DNA of 64,000 bases from NCBI RefSeq assembly GCF_033958435.1, contig NC_134146.1, positions 25,318,501 through 25,382,500 of the forward strand, written 5' to 3'. Source of the stretch: Carettochelys insculpta. Lineage: Eukaryota; Chordata; Testudines; Carettochelyidae. Position numbers and translations under genes: made by a program. The notes below the pieces were generated by a model. It worked only from the letters and a program-made list of their open reading frames with translations. It was not told the origin of the DNA and did no database searches. Positions 37,092-48,295 of the stretch are shown in pieces (the stretch's first letter is position 1; every line of letters begins with the position of its first letter).

Positions 37092-37338
37092 AAGGTGAGC
37101 AGAAGTGCTGACAGCCACCACGGGCATGGAGGCAAAGATGGAAGAGGAGCCTGGTTCCCTGCCACAGAAGGGGTGGGACTTAGGGCCGACGAGGTGGAGC
37201 TCAGGGCAGTCAGCTCCACCCCCACCCCCCCGGTGTGGTAGCACAGCTCTCCACAGAGTTTCAAAAGGGCCCAGAGCTCCAGCCACCACTGCTGAAATTG
37301 CAACTGTCACCCACCACCACTACTGGCAGGCCTGAATA
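37092..37338. mobile_element. GC-rich insert in old CR1
   Basis: It separates two CR1 stretches that are adjacent in the LINE. The 5-mer 'tatgg' at both junctions (about 37087-37091 and 37338-37342) may be a target duplication. The insert contains 'ggtggagctcagggcagtca' and a C-rich run. Family unknown; the open frames inside are composition effects. Confidence 0.45.
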
Positions 37339-37880
37339 TGGGAACTAATTGTCACTCTGTTTGGCACTAATAAGGCCTGAACTGGAGAACTGTGCCCAGG
37401 AGCCACAGTTTAGAAGAGGTGTGGACAACTGGAGAGAATCCAGAGGAGGGCAACAAAAATGAGAAAGGTTTCAAAAACCTGATCTCTGAGAAAGGGTTAA
37501 AAAATGTGCATGTTTAGTTGTGAAAAAAGATGATTAAGGTGGGACCAGATAACAGTCTTCAAATGTGTTACAGGTTGGTATAGAAAGGATAGTGATCAAC
37601 AGTTTTCCATGTCCACTGAAGATATTACAAGAAGTAATAGGCCTAATCTGCATAAAGGGAGATTTGGATTTGGTATTAGAAATAACTGTCTTTCTAACTT
37701 AGGATAGTTAAGCTGTGGCACATGCTTCCAAAGGAGGTTGTAGAATTCCCTTCACTGGAGCTTTTTCAGAACAAGTTGGAAAAACACCCGTGGGTAACAG
37801 TTTACGTTTAGTCCTTCCTCACTCAGGACTGGGTCCTAGACTTGTTGACTTCTCACTTCCAGCCTTACATTTCTATGAAG

Positions 37881-39929
37881 GATAGACAGTTTCAGCCAGA
37901 TGTGCCTTGCCTGGAATACATGACTTCTGGACTGTGTAAAGTCGCCTGGGTTAGCTACAATACTACTAGTTTAATACATGGAAAAATGAAATTGCTCTAT
38001 CATTGTCAAAAAATAAAAAAATTAAAGAGCAGCCTGTGTGACATTATCCCATTTTGCTGACATTTAAAATATTCCATGGCTACTGCAACCTCAGAATGCA
38101 CTTTGGATAAGCACTCTAGTATATTAATGAACACATGGGATTTGAAAGTAAAGGACAATTGTGCCTAAATTGCAAATCACAGGAGCTTTTCAGTGTGGCG
38201 TGAAACTGGCGTACATTAGTCATTTTATTCATGCACTGAACTGCTTTTCTCCTTTAGAAATGTCACAGTATTATTCTGGTGGAGAGAGACATTTTCTTTA
38301 CATGATATAAACAACATTAGGGCTACATTGTGTCCACACATGTAAGCGTGTCTCAAAGGATTTCACTCATTACTAAAAGCAAGAAGACAATTCTTAAAAG
38401 AATTCAAACCCATGTAGAGCTTCCGAGTTCTATATTTCTCATTTGAAACTCTTTTAGGTAACATATGTTTAAAAAAATCACAAAGCTAGGCAATTCCCTA
38501 TCAAATATGCAGATGTAGATGCTGAAGAACATATGTTCTTCCAGCTACGATCAGGATTACTACAGAATTGGAATTTTTCCTCCTGCTTTATTGTTGCTGT
38601 TGTATGGCATAGTAACATATTTCCATGGTTCCAGTCACTTCTTGTCACTAGGGAAATACACCAACACTCATAGAGAAATCACCTTCGCTTTCACAATTCA
38701 CACTAGACGTTTGAAGATCAGCCATTTTTGCAGTATAGCATCAGCCCAGCCCCTATCACCCTTCACAGAAGGATCTATGTGTTTAACAACAGCCATATGG
38801 CACTTAAACACATTCCTAATAGCTTATCTAAAAAAAAATCCAGTGCTGATCTGGCAGTATTATAAGGGTCTTAGAAAGCCTGCTTGTGAACTTTCTGCCT
38901 TTCAAGCTAACTGAGATCAGATTTAGGTTAAATAAAAATTAATTAACTGGCACTGATTTTAGTGTGTGCCCATTCAGAGGGCATGTGTTCCAAACTGATG
39001 TAAAGTGACTACTTCCTGGTCCCCTTCTTTCACCTTTCTTTGGGTATTCAGCTGCAAGTAGTCAAGTTTGTCTAATTTATTGTGTACTATTATACACATA
39101 TTAGCCCCACACAAACTACTGGATCTGCATTTATGGTAGAGTTGGCCCTCCCTCTAAAATAGATTTTCCCCCTTGGGCTGCAGAGTAGCGTGTCTATTGC
39201 ACACTGTGAAATAAACAACACTAAACTCTTCTGTACTAATATCAGGGAAAGAGAAAACCTATGTACAAGGCCACCTTTATTTTAGCCACAGCCCACCACA
39301 TCTGCATGTTTATCTTTCACTTCCACAACAGGCAAGCTGTGGTAAGACAGCTGAGCAACCAAAAGTGGAAAACAGAGTAGCCTGGTGGCTGCAGAGTTTC
39401 AGCATGTAAATCCCTTAGGTTCCCCTCCCACTGGGTAGGGGCTCCATTTCAAATTTTGTTGGAGATGGATTACTTTAACCATGACTCCGTGTCCATATTC
39501 TACTGTATGAATAGTCCATAGTAACTTAAAACTAGACCAAACATAGCCCTATTTATTTAAACAATTTTTAATGAATGCTACAGTCTTGGCCAGCTACCCC
39601 CAGCATACCTGCCACGAGCAGCACACAAGCCAATTTTCATCAGCACACCAGACAGGAGCTCAGCCCCACCTCTCCTGGCCCAGACAGCCGAGAGCTTGCT
39701 CAAAGCCATGCCGCCTGTGGCGTAACAAAAGACCGGCTAATGCTACCAACCTCCTCCCAAATGGTAAAGCTCTGCATCTTTATTTATTAATGAAGCTGCT
39801 GTAAGTAGGACTATTAGTAACTTTTAAAAGTATCTCTGTCACATAGACAACAAAAGGTCAAATTTCAGCACTATTTCAGAAAGGCTGCTGACCCCAGCCT
39901 ACACCATTAAAAACAATTACTATCTAGAG
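37881..39929. other. No feature recognised
   Basis: AT-rich DNA. A 131-codon plus-strand frame (38519-38914) has no recognisable domain or splice context. No repeat family recognised. Confidence 0.45.
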
Positions 39930-40389
39930 TAGTGGAGAGCAACCTGAGGCCCACAGGCTGCAGGCTGCCCCCTGGGGGTCCACAGTCCCCATCTGCCTCC
40001 TTCCCACATGTGCTTCTCGTACATTGGGGCACTAAAGCCTTACGCTTCCTACTCTTCCCCCTCCCTTCCTCGGAGCTCCACCGATCTGTTGATCCATGCT
40101 CTGTCCCTCTCTCTCCCAGAGCTGGAACACTTCATATCAGCTGTTTGCATCTGTTCAGCTCTGGGAGGGAGAGGCAGGAGCATGGATGGTGCATGAATCA
40201 GCAGATTCATGGAGCCCCAAAAGTACTGGGAGAGCTGGGGAGGAGCAGGTTAATGCCAGGCTCCAGTGCACAAGAGGCACATGGGGGACAGGGACAAAGA
40301 GGGAGTGTACAGGAAGCCAGACGGAGCCCACAGAGATGATGGAGTGTCACTCATGTGGCCCACTTACTAATCATGGTTGTCCATCACTG
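39930..40389. mobile_element. Nonautonomous hAT element, 8-bp duplication
   Basis: The perfect direct repeat 'atctagag' flanks it (39922-39929 and 40390-40397). The left end 'tagtggagagcaacctgagg' mirrors the right end 'catggttgtccatcactg'. 460 bp, C-rich centre, no transposase. Confidence 0.85.
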
Positions 40390-40397
40390 ATCTAGAG

Positions 40398-41379
40398 TAT
40401 AATTAAATGATGTATGTCAGTAACATGGAGCTATAATGAAGCTTGGGTCACAAATTGTTCAGATTAGTTTGGTTTTATGTGCACTGAAGGGTTTATAGAA
40501 ATACTTACGGTAAATACAAACAATTAATTTGGTAGGATTTCAGAAAGCAAACATCACTGCAGTGAAATTCAAGGATGTCACTCAAGTTTTTGAGACTCTG
40601 CTACATTCAGCATATGCTTTGACATTTTACCACGGGAATGTACCACACAAGGAGAGCAATGGGTAGGTGCAATGGACTTGAATGAAAAAGGGAGCAACAG
40701 GGTTCACAAGAGCACAGGAAAGGCTGGAGTCCAGGGGCAGAAGAAATGGCACAAGGGAGCACGGGGAAAAAGCAAGGCACAATGGGCTCAGTCCAGGAGG
40801 AAGCGGCACAAGGGACACGAGGGAACAAAGGGACAAAAAGAAACATTGTGGTAGGCTCAGAGGACTGAAGGGAGTGAAAGTCAAGGCAGGATGGGCTCAC
40901 GGGGTGAAAGGAGGCACAAGGTGGGATGGATAGAATTTGGGTGGGCAGTCAGCCCACTGAATGCTACTCAGGGGATCCACTCACATAGACTGGGGAGGAT
41001 GGAGGATGTGGGGCAGAGTTTAGCTTGGTTTTGGCCACGTAAATGAGGTTAGCTTTATTTTGGCTCACAAAAATCAGGTTGCTTATTTGCCAGGCAAAAG
41101 ATGGTCATCACCCCACCACCACCAAAAAAAAAAAAATTGGAGACTTGAAAAAATGGGGAAGTTTTCAGGGCAAATTAAACAATGTTTGTGGCATGACACC
41201 TTATGTTTGTTTCTTGACAGCAGGAAAGGATTCCAGGTGGTCATTTTTTCATATTTGCTCTTCTTGCAGTGACACACCAAACCATCCAAAGGTGGAATTA
41301 CCTGAACGTGCATGGAGCAGCAGCCTGCCAGGGCAGCCCTGGGTCTCCTGGTGTCTCAAGGGGCTTGTTCCTCCCAGCC
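40398..41379. other. No feature recognised
   Basis: Includes a purine-rich stretch at about 40680-40930 ('gggacacgagggaacaaagg') that gives long antisense frames by composition, and an A12 run near 41124. No exon or element boundary recognised. Confidence 0.4.
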
Positions 41380-41925
41380 TCCGTTAACAGATCAACAGGT
41401 GCAGTCCTGGATGAAATCTTCAGCAAGCCCCTTCGCCCAGAGCTTCACTCCCCACCACGCCCGGAGCCTGCTTGTTTCAATGAATTTGTAAGAAGTGCTG
41501 CAGAAGCTCCTGGCCCTGCGATGGGCTTTGCCGGATACCTCGCTGTATTCTCACTGGCAGCGCAAAGACTGGGAGAGGCGGGGGGAGAGGGAAGCACCTT
41601 TCCAGGAACTGTGTCTGAGGGGAGAGGGAAAAGTGGGAGAAGAGTGGGGGGAGGGGCGGGCAAGCAGCATGTCGGCTGCCCTCACCTGCGTGTGTCGCGT
41701 TTGCTGCTGGAGCTCCATCCCCATCCCTCAGGGGCTGGCAGGAGCTCCGGGCCTCACCCCTCTGCGCCTTGACTCCAGCCAGGAGCCAAGCAGGAGTTTG
41801 CATGGGCGGGGCCTTTTGTTCCTGGCTGACTGGCCTGCGCCCCCCAGCAGGCGAAGTGTGTTTCGGGGGTCGGGGGAGCCGAGCGAGGGGCGGCAGGCGC
41901 GAGGCCAGCAGCGACCTGGTAACAA

Positions 41926-41983
41926 ACGGGGGGGGGGGGGGGGCTTCTGCTCCCCTGCTGCCCCCCCCCCCACACACACACAC
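41926..41983. repeat. G-run, C-run and (CA)n tract
   Basis: An uninterrupted run of G followed 25 bp later by a C run and a short 'cacaca' tract inside the CpG island. Such tracts are length-variable and error-prone in assemblies. Confidence 0.85.
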
Positions 41984-42251
41984 TGAGCCAAGTTCAGGCT
42001 GAGGAGGGGAACGTCCCAGCGGCAGGAGCGGCTCTGCAGCGGCGGACACGGCGGCCCAGCCCGCCCGGGGGAGGGGGACAGCAATGGGAGGAGCGGAAGG
42101 GGGCTGCAGAGTTGGGGGAGCCTCTGGGCTCCGCTCCTGCGTGGAAGGAAGTGGGAGGGGCGGAGGTCACCGGGGCGCCCGGCGGGGCTGGGGCGCGGGG
42201 TGGGGGGAGGCTGAGAGGCGAGAGCCCCGGCCCTGCAGCAACGCCTCTCGC

Positions 42252-42257
42252 TATAAA
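42252..42257 (+). promoter_or_regulatory. TATA box
   Basis: 'TATAAA' in GC-rich context ('cgctataaagcgccgg'). A start site would be expected near 42282, upstream of the splice donor at 42414. Confidence 0.55.
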
Positions 42258-42281
42258 GCGCCGGGGTCCGAGCAGCCAAGG

Positions 42282-42413
42282 GGCAGAAGCGCGCGGCAGC
42301 CGCGGCCGACTCGCCGGGGGGCGGGGGCAAGAGCTGCAGGCGCGTGGCGAGCCCGCTGGATGCTGCACGGCCCGGGCCAGCGCGCGGAGAGCCAGCGCCG
42401 CACGCGCCAGCCT
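42282..42413 (+). other. Putative first exon of an unidentified gene
   Basis: Inferred from the TATA box upstream and a strong donor 'cct|gtaagt' at 42413/42414. One ATG at 42360-42362 in weak context opens an 18-codon frame to the donor (phase 0), rich in Arg, Gln and Gly, which I do not recognise. The exon may be wholly 5' untranslated. No matching downstream exon was found before 64000, so a long first intron or a noncoding RNA are both possible. The start is a guess from TATA spacing. Confidence 0.35.
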
Positions 42414-42733
42414 GTAAGTCCCCGCTGCCCTGCGAGGCAGTCCAGTAATGCAGCCCGTGGGGTGGGTGTCTCCCCCTCGCCCCACACAGGGGTCGGGTAG
42501 GGGGGGGTTGGCGCTGCCCTGCCGCTGGAGCTGGGAGCGGGGCTTGGTTTCAAGTCACCGCGGAAAAGTTTTAAGGCTGTTTGTTTTGTTTTTTTTTCTC
42601 TTTCCCCATTGGCGTTGTGAGACCTAAAGCGATCTGCCGTGTGAGTTGACGAGGCAGCTCTGCAGGGAAGTCAGCTCCCAGGGCAGAGGGGGAGTTAACT
42701 TGTGTTGGGTGGTCGCTGCCTGTTTCCCTGGTA

Positions 42734-42878
42734 AACAAAATCATAGATATGAAGGAGTGGGTCTGTCCCAGGAAAGCTCATCACCTAATGAATCGATTTG
42801 TTCGTCTCTAATGTGCTGCAGGACTGCGGGGTTGCTTTTGTTAGAATACAGACTAACAGGGCTACCTCTCTGTTACTC
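42734..42878 (-). mobile_element. Turtle SINE with 11-bp target duplication
   Basis: Perfect direct repeats 'tttccctggta' lie at 42723-42733 and 42879-42889. On the minus strand the head 'agtaacagagaggtagccct' leads into 'gttagtctgtattctaaca', and the body ends at 'cccactccttcatatctatg'. This subfamily has 'gagctttcctgggacagac' in place of 'gggcataagctt'. Confidence 0.85.
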
Positions 42879-42989
42879 TTTCCCTGGTAGATGGTTTTTA
42901 ACAGAATCACAGAACACTAGAACGGACCTCAAGAGGTCTTCACGTGCAGCCCCCCAGCCCTCACGTTAGGAGGAAGCACTGTCTAAAGC

Positions 42990-43284
42990 AGAAATAGAGA
43001 AGAAGCCGTGCTAGTCTATATACTATCAAAAAAAAAAAGCAGTCAAGTAGCACTTTAAAGACTAACAAAATAATTTATTAAGTGGTGAGCTTTCATGGGA
43101 CAGACCCACTTCTTCAGACCATATCCATACCAGAACAGATTCAATATTTAAGGCACAGAGAACCAAAAAAGTAATCAAGGTTGACAAATCAGAAAAAAAA
43201 ATTATCAAGGTGAGCAAACCAGAGAGTAGAGGGGCAAAAGGGGGGCGGTGTCAAGAATTAGATTAAGCCAAGTATGCAAAAGAG
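42990..43284 (+). mobile_element. Turtle SINE, long tail subfamily
   Basis: The head 'gaagaagccgtgctagtcta' is followed by an A run, 'gcagtcaagtagcactttaa', 'agctttcatgggacagaccc' and 'acttcttcagaccatatcca'. The tail has 'tatttaaggcacagagaacc' and 'atcaaggtgagcaaacc'. This 'cttcttcagacc' form also occurs at 44631-44718. The 3' limit abuts a hAT element and is approximate. Confidence 0.75.
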
Positions 43285-43568
43285 CCCATTTCTTAAACTT
43301 TTTGAGACCACGGAACACCAAACAATAATATTTTTATGCAGAACACCTATCAAAATGTTCATTAAAAAAGTTAGACAAAATACTAGCAATTAATACAGCA
43401 AAAACAAAATGAAGTAATTTAATGAGATGTTATAACAGTGAAAAAGTTACATTGTATCTGGTTTTAATAACTGAAAATATATACTTTGAATTATTTTTCC
43501 AAATGCTCTCAACACACAGTTATTTGCAGAACACCAACGTTCCGCAGAACATAGTTTAAGAAACACTG
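43285..43568. mobile_element. Nonautonomous hAT-like element
   Basis: The left end 'cccatttcttaaacttttt' mirrors the right end 'catagtttaagaaacactg'. The interior has 'cacggaacaccaaacaataa' echoed by 'gcagaacaccaacgttccgc'. 284 bp and AT-rich. No clean 8-bp duplication could be read because the left neighbour is itself a SINE tail. Confidence 0.65.
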
Positions 43569-43845
43569 ACCTAGATCATCCCTGTTACATGTTTGTTCAA
43601 CTGTTCTTAAATATCTCCAATGATGGAGATTCTACCTCCACCCTGGACAATTAGTCCAATGTTTAACCACCCTGACTGTTAAGTTTTTCGTATTGTCCAA
43701 CTTAAATCTCTCTTGCTGCAATTTAAGCCCATTGCTTCTTGTTTCGCTTTTCATCTGGGGAGTGTTGGAACAGATTATTTTAATTATTCTTATTTTTTAC
43801 AGAAAAAATGTCCTGCTGCCTAATGAAAAAAATGTATCCACTGTT

Positions 43846-44630
43846 TCTACTCTGTTGTATACAGTTTTATGATAAATTTATACTTTGTTTACATAAAGTT
43901 GGAAGTTGAATCCCTTTTCCCTGGCCAAAATGCAATCATCTACAAGCAGAACCCAGCATGAAGACTGCAGAGTTGCATCAAGGCCAGTTTATTGAAACCA
44001 TGCCACATATTTATCTTTATTTGGAAGATAACTAGATTGGTCGAGCTTGCAAACTCACAGTCATGTCATGCAACTCCTCTTTAATTTCTTGTCAGCAGTT
44101 CCAAAATAGAATAAAGATGCCACTTATCAAAAGTGATGGAATTTAGAATGGTAACCCCTCTGAATCTGGAGGTTACACAGGCCAGTCCTAATAGGCCATA
44201 TGGTGTGCTGAAGTAACACTGATAAAGGCACCAGTGATTACAGTGGTGCAAGGTCTTCTATTGATTTTATTACAGATTCAAACTGAACATTTTAAAGGGT
44301 TGGAAATGCAGCTTTGGCTGTCTAATGTGAGATATGGGTTTCGTCTAGATTTTGTAACTTTCTGGGTAAGCTAATGTCAGTCCATTTTTTGTGATAATCC
44401 AGAGGAAAAAGTCAGCAACAGGCTTCTGTGTTTTAACATTTTAATATTTAAATGACCTCAAACCTTAAATGTATGAGGTACAATACTTGTAGAAGTCTAG
44501 GATCTTATTTACAGAGACATGCATGCTCTAATATTTCAAGATCCAAGTAAACCCACTCATGCCAGCAAAGCAACTGGATAAATCACCTTAAGCCATCTTG
44601 CACTGTCAAATTATACTCTTTGTTATGACT
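43846..44630. other. No feature recognised
   Basis: AT-rich unique-looking DNA. Confidence 0.45.
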
Positions 44631-44718
44631 ACAAAAAGCAGTCAAGTAGCACTTTAAAGAGTAGCAAAATAGTTTATTAGGTGAGCTTTCATGGGACAGA
44701 CCCACTTCTTCAGACCAT
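44631..44718 (+). mobile_element. 5'-truncated SINE, near-perfect 9-bp duplication
   Basis: It holds only the body 'gcagtcaagtagcactttaa' to 'acccacttcttcagaccat', lacking the tRNA-like head. Flanks 'gttatgact' (44622-44630) and 'gttataact' (44719-44727) match at 8 of 9. It belongs to the same subfamily as 42990-43284. Confidence 0.75.
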
Positions 44719-44836
44719 GTTATAACTGTGTAACTCTTCTGAACTTAAGAGAATCAATGGGGATGACTGTTCGGATTCATCCCATAACATTTAGCAACTT
44801 AGTTTGAATTTCCACAGGCACTGGAGTGTACCAATA

Positions 44837-45938
44837 CAGATAGTCCCTAATTTACAAATGGGTTACGTTCTGAACACCAGGTCGTAACTCGATTTGGTCG
44901 TAAATTGGAAATACTCTTATACTGTAATCCCTCGAGGTACGTGAGAGTTTCCTTCCACGCAACCCTCGTACACCTTGAATTTCACGTAAATCAGGGAGGG
45001 CTTGGGTTGGGGCCCTGGGAGGGGGCAGAGGTAAAGCCTGGGGTAGGTTAGGGCAGCAGGGATGGTGGACGGGTGCAGTTGAGCTGGGGCTTGCAGGGGG
45101 TTGGACCCGGACAGCAGGGATTTGGTGCAGGGGTTGAGCCCAGCCAGGGGGTTCGAGCCAGGGCTGCAGGGGTGGTGGGTGGTGGGGCTGGAGCTGGGGC
45201 CATGGGGGGTTAGGGGGTTGAATGGGGTGAACCGGGGCCGGGGGGATAGATGGGAGGCTAGAGTCTCATGTGCCCGCAGCGGCTGACAGCTGGAGCTCTG
45301 CCCACACTGGTGGCTTACAGCCCAGTGCATGCTGGGGGGACCAGCTGGGGATGGGGGGCTTGAAAGGGGATGAACTGGGGCAGGGGTGGGTTGAGCTGGC
45401 AGGGTGGATAGAGCCCCTGTGCACGCCAGCAGTGGCTGACAGCCGGAGCCCCAAGTCTGGGGGCAGGGGTGTGAGCTGCGGCCACGGGAGAGAGGGGTTG
45501 AGTGGAGGGGGGTTGGAGCCCTGCCGGGGGCTGGGAGCCAGAGCCTCAGGCATGCAGGGGTGAGCTGGGGCCATGTGGGGGTTGAGCCATACAGGGGAGG
45601 AGATGAACAGGGATGCACTGGGGCAGGGTGCTTGAGCAGGGGTAGGTTGGAGCCCCGTGCATGCAGAGCCAGCCATGCGGGGGGGTGATCTGGGGCCACA
45701 TAGCATATGAGGGCGTTGGCACCAGGTGAGGGGGGTCAAGGCCCAGCTGTGCAGGGAGTTTGGGGCACAGAGGTTGGTGCCAGGTCCACGGGGGTTGAAG
45801 AGGAGCCCCAGACATGCGGCTGGAGCCCCCTGCTGGGGGAGATGAGCTGGGGCGCACGGGGGGCGGGGGGTGAGCTGGAGGTTGGTCGTAAGTATGAATG
45901 GTCGTAAGTCGATGTGTTCGTATGTCGGGGGCTGCCTG
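44837..45938. mobile_element. Tigger-like element with G-rich minisatellite core
   Basis: The left end 'cagatagtccctaatttaca' mirrors the right end 'tatgtcgggggctgcctg'. TA lies to the left (44835-44836) and TT to the right. Both ends carry 'ggtcgtaa' boxes ('caggtcgtaactcgatttgg'; 'ggtcgtaagtcgatgtg'). From about 45000 to 45890 the core is a degenerate G-rich repeat with recurring 'gagctggggcc', 'gggggttg' and 'gcaggggtg' units. The 260-codon minus-strand frame at 44917-45699 is Pro/Ser/Leu-rich and simply reads the repeat; no transposase is visible. Confidence 0.7.
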
Positions 45939-46033
45939 TTGTTTATTTTTAAAATTAAGTGCCATAGAATTGGGAAGTCTGGTAGATAAACTCAATGCAT
46001 CTGCCAGTTGTAATTGCTGGTTCTGAATTTGGA

Positions 46034-46303
46034 GACAAGTTTCAGAGGGCTAGCAGTGTTAGTCTGTTTCAGCAAAAACAATGAGGGGTCCTGTGGCACC
46101 TTAAAGACTAAGGCATTTATTTGGGCATAACCTTTTGTGGGCTGCCATCCACTTCATTCCAGATGCACATTTATCACCACATACATAGCTTATGACCGAT
46201 AAAAGATTATGCCCAAGTAAATGCCTTAGTCTTTAAGGTGCCACAGGATCCCTCGTTGTTTTTGCTGAAACAGACTAACACAGCTAACCCTCTAAAACTT
46301 GTC
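46034..46303. mobile_element. Inverted SINE pair (long hairpin)
   Basis: The left arm runs from 'gacaagtttcagagggctag' through 'ctgtggcaccttaaagacta' to 'tttatttgggcataa'. The right arm mirrors it from 'ttatgcccaagtaaatgcc' to 'ccctctaaaacttgtc'. Arms of over 90 bp with about 75 bp between them are two turtle SINE copies joined 3' to 3', both with heads. Confidence 0.82.
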
Positions 46304-46319
46304 ACCATGTCAGGTATTG

Positions 46320-46436
46320 AATTTAGCTGTATGAAGCAGATAAAAGATGCATCTGACACAGTGGGCACCAGCCCATGCAAGCTTATGCCCAAATACATTT
46401 GTTAGTCTTTAAGTGCCACAGGATTCCTTGTTGAAT
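46320..46436 (-). mobile_element. Turtle SINE fragment
   Basis: The minus-strand body 'ggaatcctgtggcacttaaa' and 'tgtatttgggcataagcttg' continues to 'gatgcatcttttatctgc'. It lies just right of the inverted pair in the same orientation as its right arm. The head is missing. Confidence 0.7.
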
Positions 46437-46579
46437 TTGAAGCCATTTTGTGTTGTATATTGTTGATTGGAAGCATCACTCCCTTTAACATAGCTCTATG
46501 AACACAACAATGCTACAATAAATTAGAATTAAAGTAAAACGATTCTGCCTGAATAAGGAGGGCTGAATATGGCCTACAG

Positions 46580-46918
46580 CAGGGATGAGCAAACTTTTTA
46601 CATCAGGCAGGTCCCACTTTTGGTCCCTGCAGTTAGCACCCCCCACAACCTGTCTAATGGAATCCAAACTGATGAAAATGTTGGTTACGTTCATATGAAA
46701 AAAACCCCTTTCAGCATGTGTAAGCAAATTAGTACGTAGAAAGTAAAAGCTTTGTGAAATTTGCTATATAAATGTGAATACATGTACATAAAAATAACAT
46801 TTCAACATTTTTAATGAGATGGATGAGCCTGACACATAGCAGCCAATTGTGCTGTGCCCCCCACCCATGACAATTCATGCCCCACTGAGGGGGTCTGCCC
46901 CCAGTTTCCTCACCCCTG
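46580..46918. mobile_element. Nonautonomous hAT element, 8-bp duplication
   Basis: Flanks 'gcctacag' (46572-46579) and 'gcctaaag' (46919-46926) match at 7 of 8. The left end 'cagggatgagcaaacttttt' mirrors the right end 'ccccagtttcctcacccctg'. 339 bp, noncoding. Confidence 0.82.
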
Positions 46919-46926
46919 GCCTAAAG

Positions 46927-48287
46927 CAGGTAACTAATGTCATTATGTTAAAGTACTCTGGCAGCAGTGCTTTGTGATTAGACAGACCTTTCATACTCTT
47001 TGAGGGTGGTCCTTTTGCTTTGCCATTATAACTTTTAAAATACCACAAAGAGTCTAAATATCAAAAACACAATTAAACTGCCAGGGGTAGGCGGGGGTTA
47101 TGGCAGCAATTAAACCATTTGTACTTTACTGGTATCATTGTCCAGACGGCACTGAGCATTTGTTGCATATTTGTCCTTTCTACAAACCCCCAACCACATT
47201 CTCACAGCAATGTTAAGCCAGGAGTATGTTTCTTGAATACTTCCTGATGCACATTTCTAAGAGTGGGGAAACAAATCTGTCCCATTACTCCTTGTAGGGA
47301 CAAGTGTTCATTTTGAGATTTGAACATAGTGGGCACAGATTTCTTATTTGCACCAGTGCATTGCATTGACTGAAACTGAGTTTATTCCTGCTTTACATCA
47401 GAGGAGAAAGGAGAATTAGGCCCGTTGGTAATATATCCTGTCTTCTAGCCTGGCAGCAGCACTCACCACTTTGCATATTCTGTATCGACCACTGGTAATG
47501 GGAAGATATCTGTTCCCATGGCAATAATGACAGCCAGAGGTGTTGGTACCACAACTTTGCAGAAGGAGGAGCATGCTGTTTTGTCCAAGTTACATCACCA
47601 TTCTAGGTACTGTTAACTAATCTCCCATGTAGGACAAAAAGATGTTCAGTTTCTACATCTTATCTGCAATAAGATATCTGTAAAATAAGGAGGCTGAGAG
47701 ACAGATAATGAAAGGAGAATCCCATTTATACTTAATTGCGGTGTTAAAATATTGTCTTCTATTTGCAGACATAAATGTGATTTCCACCCCGAAGTCTACA
47801 TCATAACTAACATAGTAAACTGTTCCTGGGCTAGATTATCTGTTTGTTTGTTTTTTTAAGTGCTCATCTACTATGAGAACTGACTGAAACTGACATTATG
47901 TTACATATGGATTGCCTCTCAATAACCTCCAGATAAAATCTGTTCATTTAAAAGCTGGTTGTGAATGCTACCAGCCATCCAAACACAGGCTGGGTTCTAA
48001 AATACAAATGGATTTTTTTTTCTGGATCATGGATTAACATCACTAGAGTTTCCTTAATGGGAACATGATTAACAATTCTGTTGATGATGCAAGAGCCAGA
48101 ATCTATTCCATGTCAGTCTCCTGGTGCTGCATGCAATGTTCAGAACTATCAGGTGTAAGAGGTGGGAAATACTTTTTTTTCACTCAGTAAATTAAGCAGT
48201 TACCATGAGTACACAAACAGAGCTGCTCTCTGGAGTAAAAACAGTGCTATCTTTAGGAAGTTTGTTAATGTTCAAAGTAGAACCATG
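46927..48287. other. No feature recognised
   Basis: AT-rich unique-looking DNA without a recognised exon or repeat. Confidence 0.5.
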
Positions 48288-48295
48288 CTTTAAAT

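Larger units (their letters stand above)
36040..37880 (+). mobile_element. Old CR1 LINE, interrupted
   Basis: Degenerate CR1 order can be followed: 'tttgacaaaattacaag' (about 36140), the reverse-transcriptase block near 36702-36884 whose frame reads 'LSPLLFNIYIND', then 'aatccagaggagggcaacaa' (about 37438), and the 3' end 'cttccagccttacatttcta' (about 37856-37876). Insertions split it: a Tigger-like MITE (36229-36555) and a GC-rich insert (37092-37338). No functional frame remains. The left limit is uncertain. Confidence 0.7.
41380..42560 (+). promoter_or_regulatory. CpG-rich island, candidate promoter
   Basis: The only long CpG-dense, non-transposon segment of the window. GC content and CpG density rise from about 41.4 kb and peak at 42.0-42.45 kb, with many GGGGCGG/GGGCGGG-like boxes. 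A TATA box lies at 42252-42257 and a consensus splice donor follows 160 bp later. The overlapping long frames on both strands follow from low stop density in GC-rich DNA. Confidence 0.7.
42897..43845 (-). mobile_element. CR1 LINE 3'-end fragment, interrupted
   Basis: The left block (42897-42989) has 'aacagaatcacagaacacta' and 'acggacctcaagaggtcttc'. The right block (about 43569-43845) has 'aatgatggagattctacctc', 'ttgtccaacttaaatctctc' and 'tgctgcaatttaagcccatt'. Between them sit a SINE (about 42990-43284) and a hAT element (43285-43568). Noncoding. Confidence 0.8.

Noticed and set aside
38519..38914. 131-codon plus-strand frame
   Set aside because: No recognisable domain; composition of translated noncoding AT-rich DNA.
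41477..42485. Several overlapping frames of 130-200 codons on both strands in the CpG island
   Set aside because: Low stop density in GC-rich DNA; frames overlap on opposite strands, are Pro/Ala/Gly/Arg-rich and show no domain.
44917..45995. Minus-strand frames of 260 and 157 codons
   Set aside because: They read through the G-rich repeat core of a Tigger-type element; Pro/Ser/Leu-rich periodic sequence without a domain.
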